From the NCBI GenBank assembly GCA_903892515.1, contig CAITIS010000102.1:49908-113907 (forward strand): a stretch of 64,000 nt of DNA, in the 5' to 3' direction. The notes under the pieces were generated by a model. The model made no database searches. It saw nothing but the letters and a program-made list of their open reading frames with translations, and had not been told where the DNA came from. Position numbers and translations under genes: made by a program. Source of the DNA: an uncultured Planctomycetota bacterium (GTDB lineage: Bacteria > Planctomycetota > Phycisphaerae > SM23-33). Positions 16,231-24,219 of the stretch are shown piece by piece. Position 1 is the first letter of the stretch; each line of letters opens with the position of its first letter.

Positions 16231-16242
16231 AGTTGTACCTCA

Positions 16243-16503
16243 TCAACGCTTGCGATTGACACTCAACTTATAGTACCGCTTTGCCACCTCGGCGGACCAA
16301 TACCTGACCCAAAGCGACGACTCGCCCCGATTCTCACGATACCACTGCTCCAACTGTCGCAAGTCGCCCATGAGCCGTCGCCGGTCGGCATCGCTCAGTT
16401 TGTTCCAGTGCTTCAGTAGCATCTCCACGAGGTCGTACAGCAGGCTTTCGAACCGCTCCAACCCTTCGTTCGATGGCGCCACTTTATCCCCTTTTCGCTC
16501 CAT
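16243..16503 (-). CDS. Small hypothetical protein paired with XRE regulator
   Basis: An 86-residue protein I do not recognise. It is predicted mostly helical and highly charged: an acidic/hydrophobic N-terminal half (EGLERFESLLYDLVEMLLKHW), then LSDADRRRLMGDLRQLEQWY, and a basic C-terminus with several aromatic residues (SSLWVRYWSAEVAKRYYKLSVNRKR). It has no signal peptide or membrane segment. It lies 12 bases upstream of the XRE regulator gene and directly follows the palindromic operator candidate. A RelE or HigB fold is not evident, so a toxin role is only a possibility. Confidence 0.6.
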   Translation of the reverse strand: MERKGDKVAPSNEGLERFESLLYDLVEMLLKHWNKLSDADRRRLMGDLRQLEQWYRENRGESSLWVRYWSAEVAKRYYKLSVNRKR

Positions 16504-16516
16504 GCGATTCAGACGT

Positions 16517-16562
16517 TATGCCTATATGGCATACTATAGACGAGAGACCTAATATGTCTATA
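16517..16562. promoter_or_regulatory. Inverted-repeat operator candidate for the XRE operon
   Basis: Two nested signals upstream of the minus-strand gene at 16503: a perfect 17-bp palindrome TATGCCTATATGGCATA (16517-16533), and arms TATAGAC (16535-16541) and GTCTATA (16556-16562) separated by 14 bases. The stretch is markedly AT-rich against its surroundings, as expected for promoter and operator. Confidence 0.65.
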
Positions 16563-16641
16563 CGGAATACGAAACTTTTCCCGAGCACTCGACGGCGTGG
16601 AAAAACTCGGGCGACGCGACCGCATATGCAAGGGTTGCATA

Positions 16642-16687
16642 TCCGGCTTCCGGCTTCCCGATTCCGGATTCCCGATTCCGGATTCCG
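16642..16687. repeat. GATTCCGGATTCCC minisatellite
   Basis: Three to four units of GATTCCGGATTCCC, preceded by TTCCGGCTTCC. It touches the stop codon of the DUF1854 gene. Confidence 0.7.
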
Positions 16688-16688
16688 C

Positions 16689-17255
16689 CTACCAGTAAAT
16701 AATCCGCGTGAACTCCGACTTTTCGTGCGGCTCGAGCTTGCTGACGTCGGGAATGAGGTAGCGGTTCTCTTCCACGTCGATGAGCGTCTTGCCGCCCTTG
16801 CCGTAGTCCACGGCCCGGTCGTACTGCCAGCTCATCATGAACTCCACCGGCCCCTTGTCGGTCTCCACATTCATCGAGATATATCCGTACTTCCAGCCGA
16901 TGTGGTTGATCTTCTGAATGGTGTGGATGAAGTACCGCCGCTTCAGTGCCGCCCGCACCAGGTCGGCCTGCTCGGCCGGCCAGTCGTTCAGGTCGCGAAT
17001 CAGGCCGATCTCGCGGTCCTTGCCCTCGCCCACCGAGTGAATCAGCGAGATGTAGCCCTGAGGATAGGCCACCGGGAAGGCATACGCCGCGAACACGCCG
17101 CCGTAGATCCGCTCGTTCTTGACCGTCACGTGCAGGGCGGCATGGCTGCCCAGATGGATCACGCACATCTCGGGCGTCAGAAAGCGAATGTGCGTCTGGT
17201 CGATTTCCGGAGCGTCCTGGGGCTGGGCCTTGTCGGATTCGGTTTGCTGCGTCAT
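16689..17255 (-). CDS. DUF1854 domain protein, partner of ABC exporter
   Basis: A 188-residue protein matching the DUF1854 pattern: IRFLTPEMCVIHLGSHAALHVTVKN, then FAAYAFPVAYPQGYISLI, the LIRDLNDWPAEQADLVRAALKRRYF helix and a final VDVEENRYLIPD-type segment before IIYW. In proteobacteria such proteins sit beside an ABC transporter and are annotated as cyanophycin-metabolism-associated. Here the partner ABC gene is also adjacent (ATGA overlap at 17252-17255), but no cyanophycin synthetase or cyanophycinase is in the window. A cytoplasmic accessory role to the transporter is inferred. Confidence 0.78.
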   Translation of the reverse strand: MTQQTESDKAQPQDAPEIDQTHIRFLTPEMCVIHLGSHAALHVTVKNERIYGGVFAAYAFPVAYPQGYISLIHSVGEGKDREIGLIRDLNDWPAEQADLVRAALKRRYFIHTIQKINHIGWKYGYISMNVETDKGPVEFMMSWQYDRAVDYGKGGKTLIDVEENRYLIPDVSKLEPHEKSEFTRIIYW

Positions 17256-19555
17256 TTCTTTTCTACCGCCAAACGGTCGATGGAGGGCTCGCGCGACAGC
17301 TCGGTCTGGATCTTCACCAGCCGGTAGTACAGGCCTTCCAACGCCATCAACTCTTCATGCGAGCCGTTCTCGACGATCTTGCCGTTATCCACCACAAATA
17401 TTCGGTCGGAGTTCTTCAGCGTGCTCAGCCGGTGAGCAATCGCGATCGTGGTCCGGCCGGCTGTGACGCGCTTGAGGGCGTCCTGGATGAGCTTCTCGCT
17501 CTCGGTATCGACGCTGCTGGTGGCCTCGTCCAGGACCAGGATCGTCGGGTCATACAGCAGTGCCCGCGCGATCGACACTCTCTGCCGCTCGCCGCCCGAC
17601 AGCCCCGCGCCGCGCTCGCCGATGTACGTGTCGTAGCCCAGCGGGTGACGCATGATGAAGTCGTGGGCATTGGCGCTCTTGGCGGCCGCCAGCACTTCTT
17701 CGGCCGTGGCGTCCCGCTGGCCGTAGGTCACATTCGCGAAGATCGTGCCGCGGAACAGGAACGGCTCTTGCAGCACCACGCCGACGTTCTTGCGCAGGTC
17801 GTCCACGTCGATCTCGCGCACGTCGTGATCGTTAATGAGCACCCTCCCATCGTCCACGTCGTAGAAGCGCGCGATCAGGTTGACCAGCGTGGTCTTGCCC
17901 GAACCGCTCTTGCCCACCACGCCGATGTGCTCGCCGGGCTTGATCTCGAAGGAAACGTTCCGGACGATCGGCTCGTGCCGGTTGTACCCAAAGCTGACGT
18001 TCTCGAACTTGATGCTGGCCGCCGCCGGCAGCCGGTGGGGCTTTTCCACCTGCACGATCTGCGGCGTGGTGTCGAGAATCTCAAACGTCCGCTGCGTGGC
18101 CGTCAGGAACTGCGTCAGCCAGTTGGTCAACTGCGTCAAGCTGTTCAAGGGGCCATAGAACATGCCCAGGTAGCCTAAGAACTGCAATTGCCGGCCCAGC
18201 GTGTACGGGTGCAGGTCCGAAGAGAGATTCTTGTCGCCCAGCACCATCATGCCGCCGACGTACCACACGATCAGCCCGCCAAGCTGGAAGATAAAGCCCA
18301 TGGCCGGGTTGAACATGGAGACCGTGTACTCGACGCCGCGGAAGCTGTCGCGCACGTAACCGCTGCTGCGTCCAAACCGCTTCTGTTCGCGGTCTTCCTG
18401 GCCAAAGGCCTTGACCACGCGGATGCCCGACAGGATCGTATTCAGTGCGCTGTGCAGCTTGCTGTTGGCGTCCCACACGCGGTAATACCGCGGGTAGATC
18501 CGCTTCCAGAAAAAGACGCTCGCCAGCACCACCAGCGGCGCCGGCAGCAGGGTGAAGGCCGCCAGCTTCCAGGAGATGGTAAAGAGCATCACGCCCACGG
18601 TCGCGACCTGGATCAACTGGGCCACGAAGCCAAAGGTCATCTGGTGGACGAAGCCCTTCATCTGCTCGGTATCGCCGGCCACGCGACTCATGAGCTGACC
18701 GACGTTGTAGCGGTCGTAATAGTCGATGCCGAGCTTGGTCAGGTGGTTAAAGACCTTCTCACGCATGTCGTAAGTGATCTGCGTGCCCACGAAGCTGGCC
18801 AACCGGCCGATGATCATGGCAATGACGGCGGCGAAGATGTACGTACCCAGCAAGGCCCCCACCAGCGCCAGCAGCCAACTGCGGGGGCTTTCGGGTATGC
18901 GGTTGTGGGCCTGCTCGGGCGCCAGCACGAAGTCGATCAGCAACTGCACCAGCTTCTGCGGCACCAGGCCGATAGCAATGTTCACGACCACCAGGCACAT
19001 CATGAAGATGGCCTTGCCCGCATACGGCCGCATCATCTTGACGGCCCGCATGAAGGTCGCCCCGCGATCGACGCAGCGGCGGCACATGTCGCCCTTGAAT
19101 TGCAGGGTCATGCCGCACTTGAGGCACTTGCGCGGGTTGCGGTCGTCGTCGGGATGGATGGAGGGCTGCTGGCCCTCGACCCACTGCTTGAGCTTCTTGG
19201 CGGCCTTGTGGAAGATGTCGGCCCGGGCGTTGGAGTAGCCGATGACCTCGACGTAGATGCCCTCGACCAGCGCGTCGATAAAGCCGCCGCCCACGCCTTG
19301 GCGCGTGCGGATCTCCTTGATCGACTCGCGTGAGAGCAGCAGCCGAACCGGCGCCGGCACCGCTGTGGTGGGCTGGCTGACGACCAGGATGCGGTCGGGC
19401 TCAGCGATCAGCCAGCCCGGCTCATAGTTGCCCGAGAGGTTGATATCCGTCTCCACGGCCATCCATGCGTGGTCGGGGAAGATACCCTCGCGGCGTAGCA
19501 GCTCAGACAGGTCGTCAGGCAATTGACGGTTGAATACGGCCGAACGATGCGACAT
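17252..19555 (-). CDS. ABC transporter, fused permease/ATPase with N-terminal zinc ribbon
   Basis: A 767-residue type IV (MsbA-like) exporter half-transporter. The N-terminal ~170 residues are soluble and contain a CLKCGMTLQFKGDMCRRC zinc-ribbon-like motif. Six membrane helices span about residues 185-470. The ATPase has Walker A GVVGKSGSGKTTL, signature LSGGERQRVSIARALL, Walker B TILVLDEATSSVD and the H-loop AIAHRLSTL. This layout matches the ABC partners of DUF1854 proteins. The substrate is unknown, and export across the inner membrane is inferred from the fold. It forms a translationally coupled pair with the DUF1854 gene. Confidence 0.88.
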   Translation of the reverse strand: MSHRSAVFNRQLPDDLSELLRREGIFPDHAWMAVETDINLSGNYEPGWLIAEPDRILVVSQPTTAVPAPVRLLLSRESIKEIRTRQGVGGGFIDALVEGIYVEVIGYSNARADIFHKAAKKLKQWVEGQQPSIHPDDDRNPRKCLKCGMTLQFKGDMCRRCVDRGATFMRAVKMMRPYAGKAIFMMCLVVVNIAIGLVPQKLVQLLIDFVLAPEQAHNRIPESPRSWLLALVGALLGTYIFAAVIAMIIGRLASFVGTQITYDMREKVFNHLTKLGIDYYDRYNVGQLMSRVAGDTEQMKGFVHQMTFGFVAQLIQVATVGVMLFTISWKLAAFTLLPAPLVVLASVFFWKRIYPRYYRVWDANSKLHSALNTILSGIRVVKAFGQEDREQKRFGRSSGYVRDSFRGVEYTVSMFNPAMGFIFQLGGLIVWYVGGMMVLGDKNLSSDLHPYTLGRQLQFLGYLGMFYGPLNSLTQLTNWLTQFLTATQRTFEILDTTPQIVQVEKPHRLPAAASIKFENVSFGYNRHEPIVRNVSFEIKPGEHIGVVGKSGSGKTTLVNLIARFYDVDDGRVLINDHDVREIDVDDLRKNVGVVLQEPFLFRGTIFANVTYGQRDATAEEVLAAAKSANAHDFIMRHPLGYDTYIGERGAGLSGGERQRVSIARALLYDPTILVLDEATSSVDTESEKLIQDALKRVTAGRTTIAIAHRLSTLKNSDRIFVVDNGKIVENGSHEELMALEGLYYRLVKIQTELSREPSIDRLAVEKK

Positions 19556-19723
19556 TCTTTACAGATCCAGCCAAACTCGCCATGGCCAGCGGCACACGAG
19601 CCGCCAGCGGGACGAGGGCAGTAAAGTTCGATTACCCTAGCGATTTATTCCCGAAAGTCCAGCCTCTACTTGGCGAATTGACATTTCGCAACTTCTTGGC
19701 AGCCAAGACAGTCCAGCACAATA

Positions 19724-20221
19724 CTACACAAACTCCTGCTGGCACTTGCGGTCCTTCTCCAACGTCTTGCGTTCCAGTTCCTCTTTATAGGCCTTCAGCT
19801 TGGCCTGCAGGGCCGGGTCGGACAGCGCCAGCATCTGGGCAGCCAGCACGGCCGCATTCACGGCTCCGGCCGAGCCGATGCCCGCGCACGCCACCGGGAC
19901 TCCCGGGGGCATCTGCACGATCGAGAGCAGCGCGTCCACGCCATTGAGCGGCCCGGAGGGAATGGCCACGCCAATAACAGGCATGGTCGTGCGGGCGGCA
20001 ATCGTGCCCGCCAGGGCGGCACTCATGCCGGCAGCGGCGATGATGACGGCAACGCCATTGGCAGCCGCCGACGCCGCGAACTCCTCAACGGCCGCCGGCG
20101 AGCGATGGGCGCTCAGGATGCGGACCCGCGCCTGCAATCCAAAATGCGACAACTGCTCGATGCAGCCCTTCATAGTGGCGACATCGCTGTCGGAACCCAT
20201 GATGACGGCTATCTTGGCCAT
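19724..20221 (-). CDS. purE: N5-carboxyaminoimidazole ribonucleotide mutase PurE
   Basis: A 165-residue class I PurE that converts N5-CAIR to CAIR in purine synthesis. The start MAKIAVIMGSDSD is the family N-terminus. The substrate loop ILSAHRSP, the AAAGMSAALAGTIAARTTMPVIGVAI segment and the ending of the catalytic core are all recognisable. ATG 20221 is chosen; the 15 extra upstream codons have no family match. No purK or other pur genes adjoin, so it is probably expressed alone. Confidence 0.93.
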   Translation of the reverse strand: MAKIAVIMGSDSDVATMKGCIEQLSHFGLQARVRILSAHRSPAAVEEFAASAAANGVAVIIAAAGMSAALAGTIAARTTMPVIGVAIPSGPLNGVDALLSIVQMPPGVPVACAGIGSAGAVNAAVLAAQMLALSDPALQAKLKAYKEELERKTLEKDRKCQQEFV

Positions 20222-20311
20222 GGCGTAAAAGCGTACCTTCCTTTTACTTTGGAAACGAGCGTGCATTTTACCGTGAAATGCGGCCGATCAAGAAGAATTC
20301 CAGAACAAGGA

Positions 20312-20525
20312 TTGAGGTCCGAGGCCGGAGGCCAGAGAAAAGACCTTCCTGAACGAGGATTGAGGTCGGAGGCCGGAGGCCAGAGGAAAGACGATGCTTG
20401 CCGGGTGCCACACCTGCGGCGTCTGCAGGTGTGCCCGCGCACTCACGGCTGCAAACGCCGCAGCCGTGGCACCCAGGACAATCGTGTGCGTCAAGACCCG
20501 GGCCTCTGGCCTCCGACCTCTGGCC
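20312..20525. repeat. Intergenic repeat cluster: minisatellite plus MITE-like core
   Basis: GAGGCCGGAGGCCAGAG units occur twice (20312-20337 and 20361-20386) and again in complement at 20505-20525. Between them, at 20403-20474, lies a two-hairpin core: GGTGCCACACCTGCGGCG.. with ..CGCCGCAGCCGTGGCACC. The core recurs at 34451-34568, 41627-41704 and 58106-58225. This copy lacks the outer inverted ends seen in two of the others. Confidence 0.75.
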
Positions 20526-22784
20526 TCAGCCCTTTCTTCTCCTCAGCGGCCGGCCGGTCCTGCCCGTCAGCACGGCGAACGCCGGCAGCATCAGTGGCCG
20601 GACGATGAACGTGTCCAGCAGCATGCCCAGTGCGAAGGCAAAGCCCAGCTCGCGCAGCAGGGCCAGATCGCCCGACGCCAGGCTGCCCAAGCTCGCAGCC
20701 ATGATGAGCCCGGCTGCGCTAATGATTCCGCCAGTCCGCACGAGAGCGGCCTTGGCGGCCTCGCGCGGCGGCAGCAGCACCGACTCCTCCGCCAACCGAC
20801 CGGCCAAGAAGATGTTGTAGTCCTGCCCCACCGCCACCAGCACGACGAACAGGAAGACCTGCACCTTCCAGTCCAGCGCCGGTGCGCCCAGCAGGCCCAC
20901 GAACACCACCTGCGTCAGGCCCAGCGTGGCCAGGTACGTCAGCACCGTCGTGGCCAGCATGAAGGCCGACAGGATCACGTCGCGCAGCAGCGCCAGGACC
21001 ATGAGGAACACCACCAGCGAGACCAGCAGCAAGATGCGTTTGAAGTCCGCCTGCGTGACGGCGCGTGTGTCGGCCATCTCCGCCGTCGGCCCGGCCACGT
21101 AGGCCTTGGTGCCCGGGTCGAGTTGGCCGGACAGCTCCCTGATTCTCGCCACCGTGGCCATCGCGTCATCCGACAGCGGCGGGTACTTGAGAATCGCCTC
21201 GAGCCTGGTAGCGTGTCCATCGGCGGCGAGGTATTCGCGTTTGACCCGCTGCTGGGCCTCGGCCGACACGCTCAAGAGCAGCCGTAGCCCCGGCGTCTGG
21301 TAGGCCTTGCCCAACGGCTGGGAGAGCGAGCGCACGTCGGCCACACCCTCCAGCGCGAGCAATTGCTCGGTCAGCCGCTTGGCGTCGTCGGGCAGTTTCT
21401 TCCCCGCCGGGCCGTCGGCCTCCAGCAGGATTCGCGTCGGGCCCAGTTCGCCCACGGGCCAGTGCCGCCGCGTCATCTGCATGCCGCGGACAGAGTCATA
21501 GCTAGGGTCCAAGCCCGATAGCACGTCGTAGGTATAGCGTTGGCGAGCCCCGTGCACCGCCGGCCAAGCCAGCAACAGCACCGGCAGAATGAGGAACGCC
21601 CAAGGCCGGGCGGTGATGACCTGCGCCATGCCCGACCATATCTTTTCAGTCCCCAGGCCCAGCTTGCGCTGAGGCCAGAACAGCCGCCGGCCCAGGATGG
21701 CCGCCATGGCCGGCACCAGCGTCAGCGAAACCAGCAGCGGCACAGTCAGCGCGACGGGAATGGCCACACCCGCGGTGGCAAAGATGCGGAAGCGGGCGAA
21801 GGCCAGCATGGCCAGGCCGATAAGGTTCGTGCCGGCCGACGCCAGGATTGTCGGCCCCGTGCCAGCTAGCGCCCGCGCCGCCGCCTCGCGCGACGGCAGC
21901 CCCGCTCGCAGCATCTCGCTGAACCGCGACAGGTACAGCAGCGAATAGTCCACGCCCAGGCCGTACAGCAGCACCATGACGAAGATTCGCTCAGCCGTGC
22001 CGGCATGCAGGCCCCAGGGCGTCCCAGCGTCGAGCACCTTGCCGGCGATCACTGCCGCCACGGTAATCGCCCCCAGCACCGCCACCGACGCCACCGGCGA
22101 GCGATACACCAGCAGCAGAATGGCCAACACCGCCACCACCGTCACCAGGAAGCTGCGATGGTAGCTGTGAACCGTCGCCTGAAGATAGTCGCGGCCATAA
22201 CCGGCCGAGCCTGTAACGGCCACCGCCAACCCCGCAGGCCACTGGATCTGGCGTACCTGCTGATCGACCCACTCGGCCGTGCGGATCGTCTCAAGCGTGA
22301 CAAAGTTGGAGGGAATCTCCACAAACGCCACGGCCGCCTGACCGTCGGGACTGATCATTGGATTGTCATGCAGGATGGGCGGCGTGTCGGAGGGCGCCCG
22401 GACTGCCAGGGCCGGTTGGCCGATCCCCAGCGACGAGGGCACGCCGCGCTGACGCAGATGAGTCACGAGCGTCTCTAACGCCTCCAAGTCAGGCACGGTC
22501 AGATGATACGACGACGGGCTCGAGGGCATGGTCGCCTTGGTGTACGGCTGCTGGCGTTCAATAACGATGGCGGCCTGCGACAGGCCCGAGGTCGCCCCGA
22601 AGTGTCGCTGCAAGGCGTGCATCGCAGCCAGCGTCGGGGCGTCCTCTGGCAGCAGAACTCGCAACTCATTAGCCAGCGGGTCAGGCTGGGGCATGAAGAG
22701 AACCAGGCCAGCCGCCAGGAGCACCCATGCCCCCAGCACCCACCAGCGAGCCTTTGCCAGAGCTTGACTTACGGATATTCGCAC
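20526..22784 (-). CDS. MMPL-family RND transporter
   Basis: A 752-residue membrane transporter of the MMPL/RND superfamily. An N-terminal helix (WWVLGAWVLLAAGLVLFM) leads into a periplasmic domain (~35-215), a helix block of five or six segments with GLGVDYSLLYLSRFSEML carrying the proton-relay Asp, a second periplasmic domain (~420-580) and a mirrored helix block with VAVGQDYNIFLAGRL. This doubled architecture is diagnostic. Family members export lipids or hopanoids, or transport other hydrophobic compounds; the substrate is unknown. No adaptor gene is adjacent. The C-terminus ends RTGRPLRRRKG. Confidence 0.85.
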   Translation of the reverse strand: MRISVSQALAKARWWVLGAWVLLAAGLVLFMPQPDPLANELRVLLPEDAPTLAAMHALQRHFGATSGLSQAAIVIERQQPYTKATMPSSPSSYHLTVPDLEALETLVTHLRQRGVPSSLGIGQPALAVRAPSDTPPILHDNPMISPDGQAAVAFVEIPSNFVTLETIRTAEWVDQQVRQIQWPAGLAVAVTGSAGYGRDYLQATVHSYHRSFLVTVVAVLAILLLVYRSPVASVAVLGAITVAAVIAGKVLDAGTPWGLHAGTAERIFVMVLLYGLGVDYSLLYLSRFSEMLRAGLPSREAAARALAGTGPTILASAGTNLIGLAMLAFARFRIFATAGVAIPVALTVPLLVSLTLVPAMAAILGRRLFWPQRKLGLGTEKIWSGMAQVITARPWAFLILPVLLLAWPAVHGARQRYTYDVLSGLDPSYDSVRGMQMTRRHWPVGELGPTRILLEADGPAGKKLPDDAKRLTEQLLALEGVADVRSLSQPLGKAYQTPGLRLLLSVSAEAQQRVKREYLAADGHATRLEAILKYPPLSDDAMATVARIRELSGQLDPGTKAYVAGPTAEMADTRAVTQADFKRILLLVSLVVFLMVLALLRDVILSAFMLATTVLTYLATLGLTQVVFVGLLGAPALDWKVQVFLFVVLVAVGQDYNIFLAGRLAEESVLLPPREAAKAALVRTGGIISAAGLIMAASLGSLASGDLALLRELGFAFALGMLLDTFIVRPLMLPAFAVLTGRTGRPLRRRKG

Positions 22785-22989
22785 TGCCCAAGCCTATGCT
22801 GCTGTGTGAGCGATAGGCAACCCGGAAAAGCGGTGAAGACGGAATCCGGAAAAGGCCTGGCCGCGGAGGCGCCGAGAGCGCGGAGAAGAGATGATGTTGT
22901 GAAACCCGAAATGAATGGGACTTTCTCGGTTCGGCTCTGCGGCTATGCGGCAAGTCTTTTCCAATGCCCGTCTGCGTGAAAGGACGACC

Positions 22990-23508
22990 ATGTCTCTCAA
23001 AGGCAAGAAGATCGCGTTGATGCTCGAGCGGGACTACCAGGAGATGGAAATCTGGTACCCCTACTATCGTCTCAAGGAAGAAGGCGCTGACGTGGTCCGG
23101 GTGGCACCCAAGGCGCATGAAACGTACCCGTCCAAGCTGGGCTACCCCTGCCAGTCCGACGCCGCCGTCAAGGACGTACAGGCCGGCGACTTTCAGGCGG
23201 TAATCGTGCCGGGCGGGTGGTGCCCGGATTTCATGCGCCGCGACGATGGCATGATCAAGTTCATCCAGGACTGCGCCAAGACCGACATGGTAATCGCCGC
23301 CATCTGCCACGGCGGCTGGATGCTGTGCTGCACCGACGCCCTCCGCGGCAAAAAGGCCACCAGCTTCGTGGCCATCAAGTACGACATGATCAACGCCGGC
23401 GCTCGCTGGGTGGACGAAGAATGCGTCGTGGATGGCCGGCTCATCACCGCGCGCAAGCCAGACGACCTGCCGGCCTTTTGCCAGGCGATCATCCGGGCCC
23501 TTTCCTAG
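22990..23508 (+). CDS. DJ-1/PfpI family protein (class I glutamine amidotransferase-like)
   Basis: A 172-residue DJ-1/PfpI fold. The conserved Glu lies in MLERDYQEMEIWYPYYRL, and the nucleophile elbow is IAAICHGGWML with Cys and the following His (usually AICHGPW). The AVIVPGGWCPDF segment is the oxyanion side. Members act as deglycase-like enzymes, chaperones or peptidases; which applies is unresolved. ATG 22990 is chosen because the sequence before it lacks family similarity. The gap 22785-22989 shows no gene; it has a GGAGGCGCCGAGAGCGCGGAG low-complexity stretch. Confidence 0.8.
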   Translation: MSLKGKKIALMLERDYQEMEIWYPYYRLKEEGADVVRVAPKAHETYPSKLGYPCQSDAAVKDVQAGDFQAVIVPGGWCPDFMRRDDGMIKFIQDCAKTDMVIAAICHGGWMLCCTDALRGKKATSFVAIKYDMINAGARWVDEECVVDGRLITARKPDDLPAFCQAIIRALS

Positions 23509-23567
23509 AGCGGCAAGCCCAACGACAGCTGCAGAGCGGGTTTTGCATACACCCATCAAACCGCATC

Positions 23568-23697
23568 CCTAACAGCCCGTTGAAGAAGTGCTAGCCTTTG
23601 TAGCATGGGCGTCTCGCCCATGAGTATTCCGGCCACTTTCGCGTGGTTAGACCACGGGCGAGACGCTCGTGCTACGTTTTTCAACGGGCGGCTAAGC
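23568..23697. repeat. 130-bp inverted-repeat element (CAGCCCGTTGAA type)
   Basis: Left end CTAACAGCCCGTTGAAGAA, right end TTTTTCAACGGGCGGCTAA. Nested inside are GTAGCATGGGCGTCTCGCCC and the mirrored GGGCGAGACGCTCGTGCTAC. A related left end starts the composite repeat at 41580. Confidence 0.75.
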
Positions 23698-24219
23698 CCG
23701 AAGGGCTTGAAGAATACAGCCCAGGGCAGAGCGCCGCCCTGGGTTGGCAGAGATACGACGATGTTAGCCCTGAAAGGGCGGGAGAGCTTGCCTCTCGCGC
23801 CCTTACAGGGCTTGTCTGTGTAGCGCATCTCTACCTGGGGCGTTGCCCCAGGCTGTAGCCTCTCAGCCCTCCGGGCTGCGCGGCCAAACTGTCCGATGGG
23901 TTATCATGCCGGGCTGCATGGCCAAGCTGTCCAACGGGTCATCACTAATGCTGAACTATGCAACGCATGAGGCGTAGAGAATGCCGGAGTTCTCCACACG
24001 CCCTCGATTCTCTCGCGCTGTGAACTCTACAGGGTAGCATTTGGGCACTGTCTTTAGGTATGATCTCATCCGTGGCTCGTCGAACTCTGATGCATTGGAG
24101 GCGAGCCAGAAACAACTGCTTCGGCCCGCCCACCGTTTGTGGGACAGCCCACTGGCTCCGCTAGCTCGGCCCCGGCGTAGACGTTTCCACCCGAACATAA
24201 TCTTTGAAATGGATAGATA
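23698..24219. other. Non-coding stretch with three strong hairpins
   Basis: There is no credible gene in this 522-bp gap. It has hairpins CCAGGGC..GCCCTGG (23721-23742), AGCCCTGAAAGGGC..GCCCTTACAGGGCT (23766-23812) and CCTGGGGCGTTGCCCCAGG (23834-23852). The 24000-24219 part is less structured and is the presumed promoter and leader of the helicase gene; no clear -35/-10 pair was found. Confidence 0.55.

Noticed and set aside
23698..24219. Riboswitch or known cis-RNA upstream of the helicase gene
   Set aside because: Hairpins are present, but they are GC-rich repeat-type palindromes and I see no named aptamer consensus.
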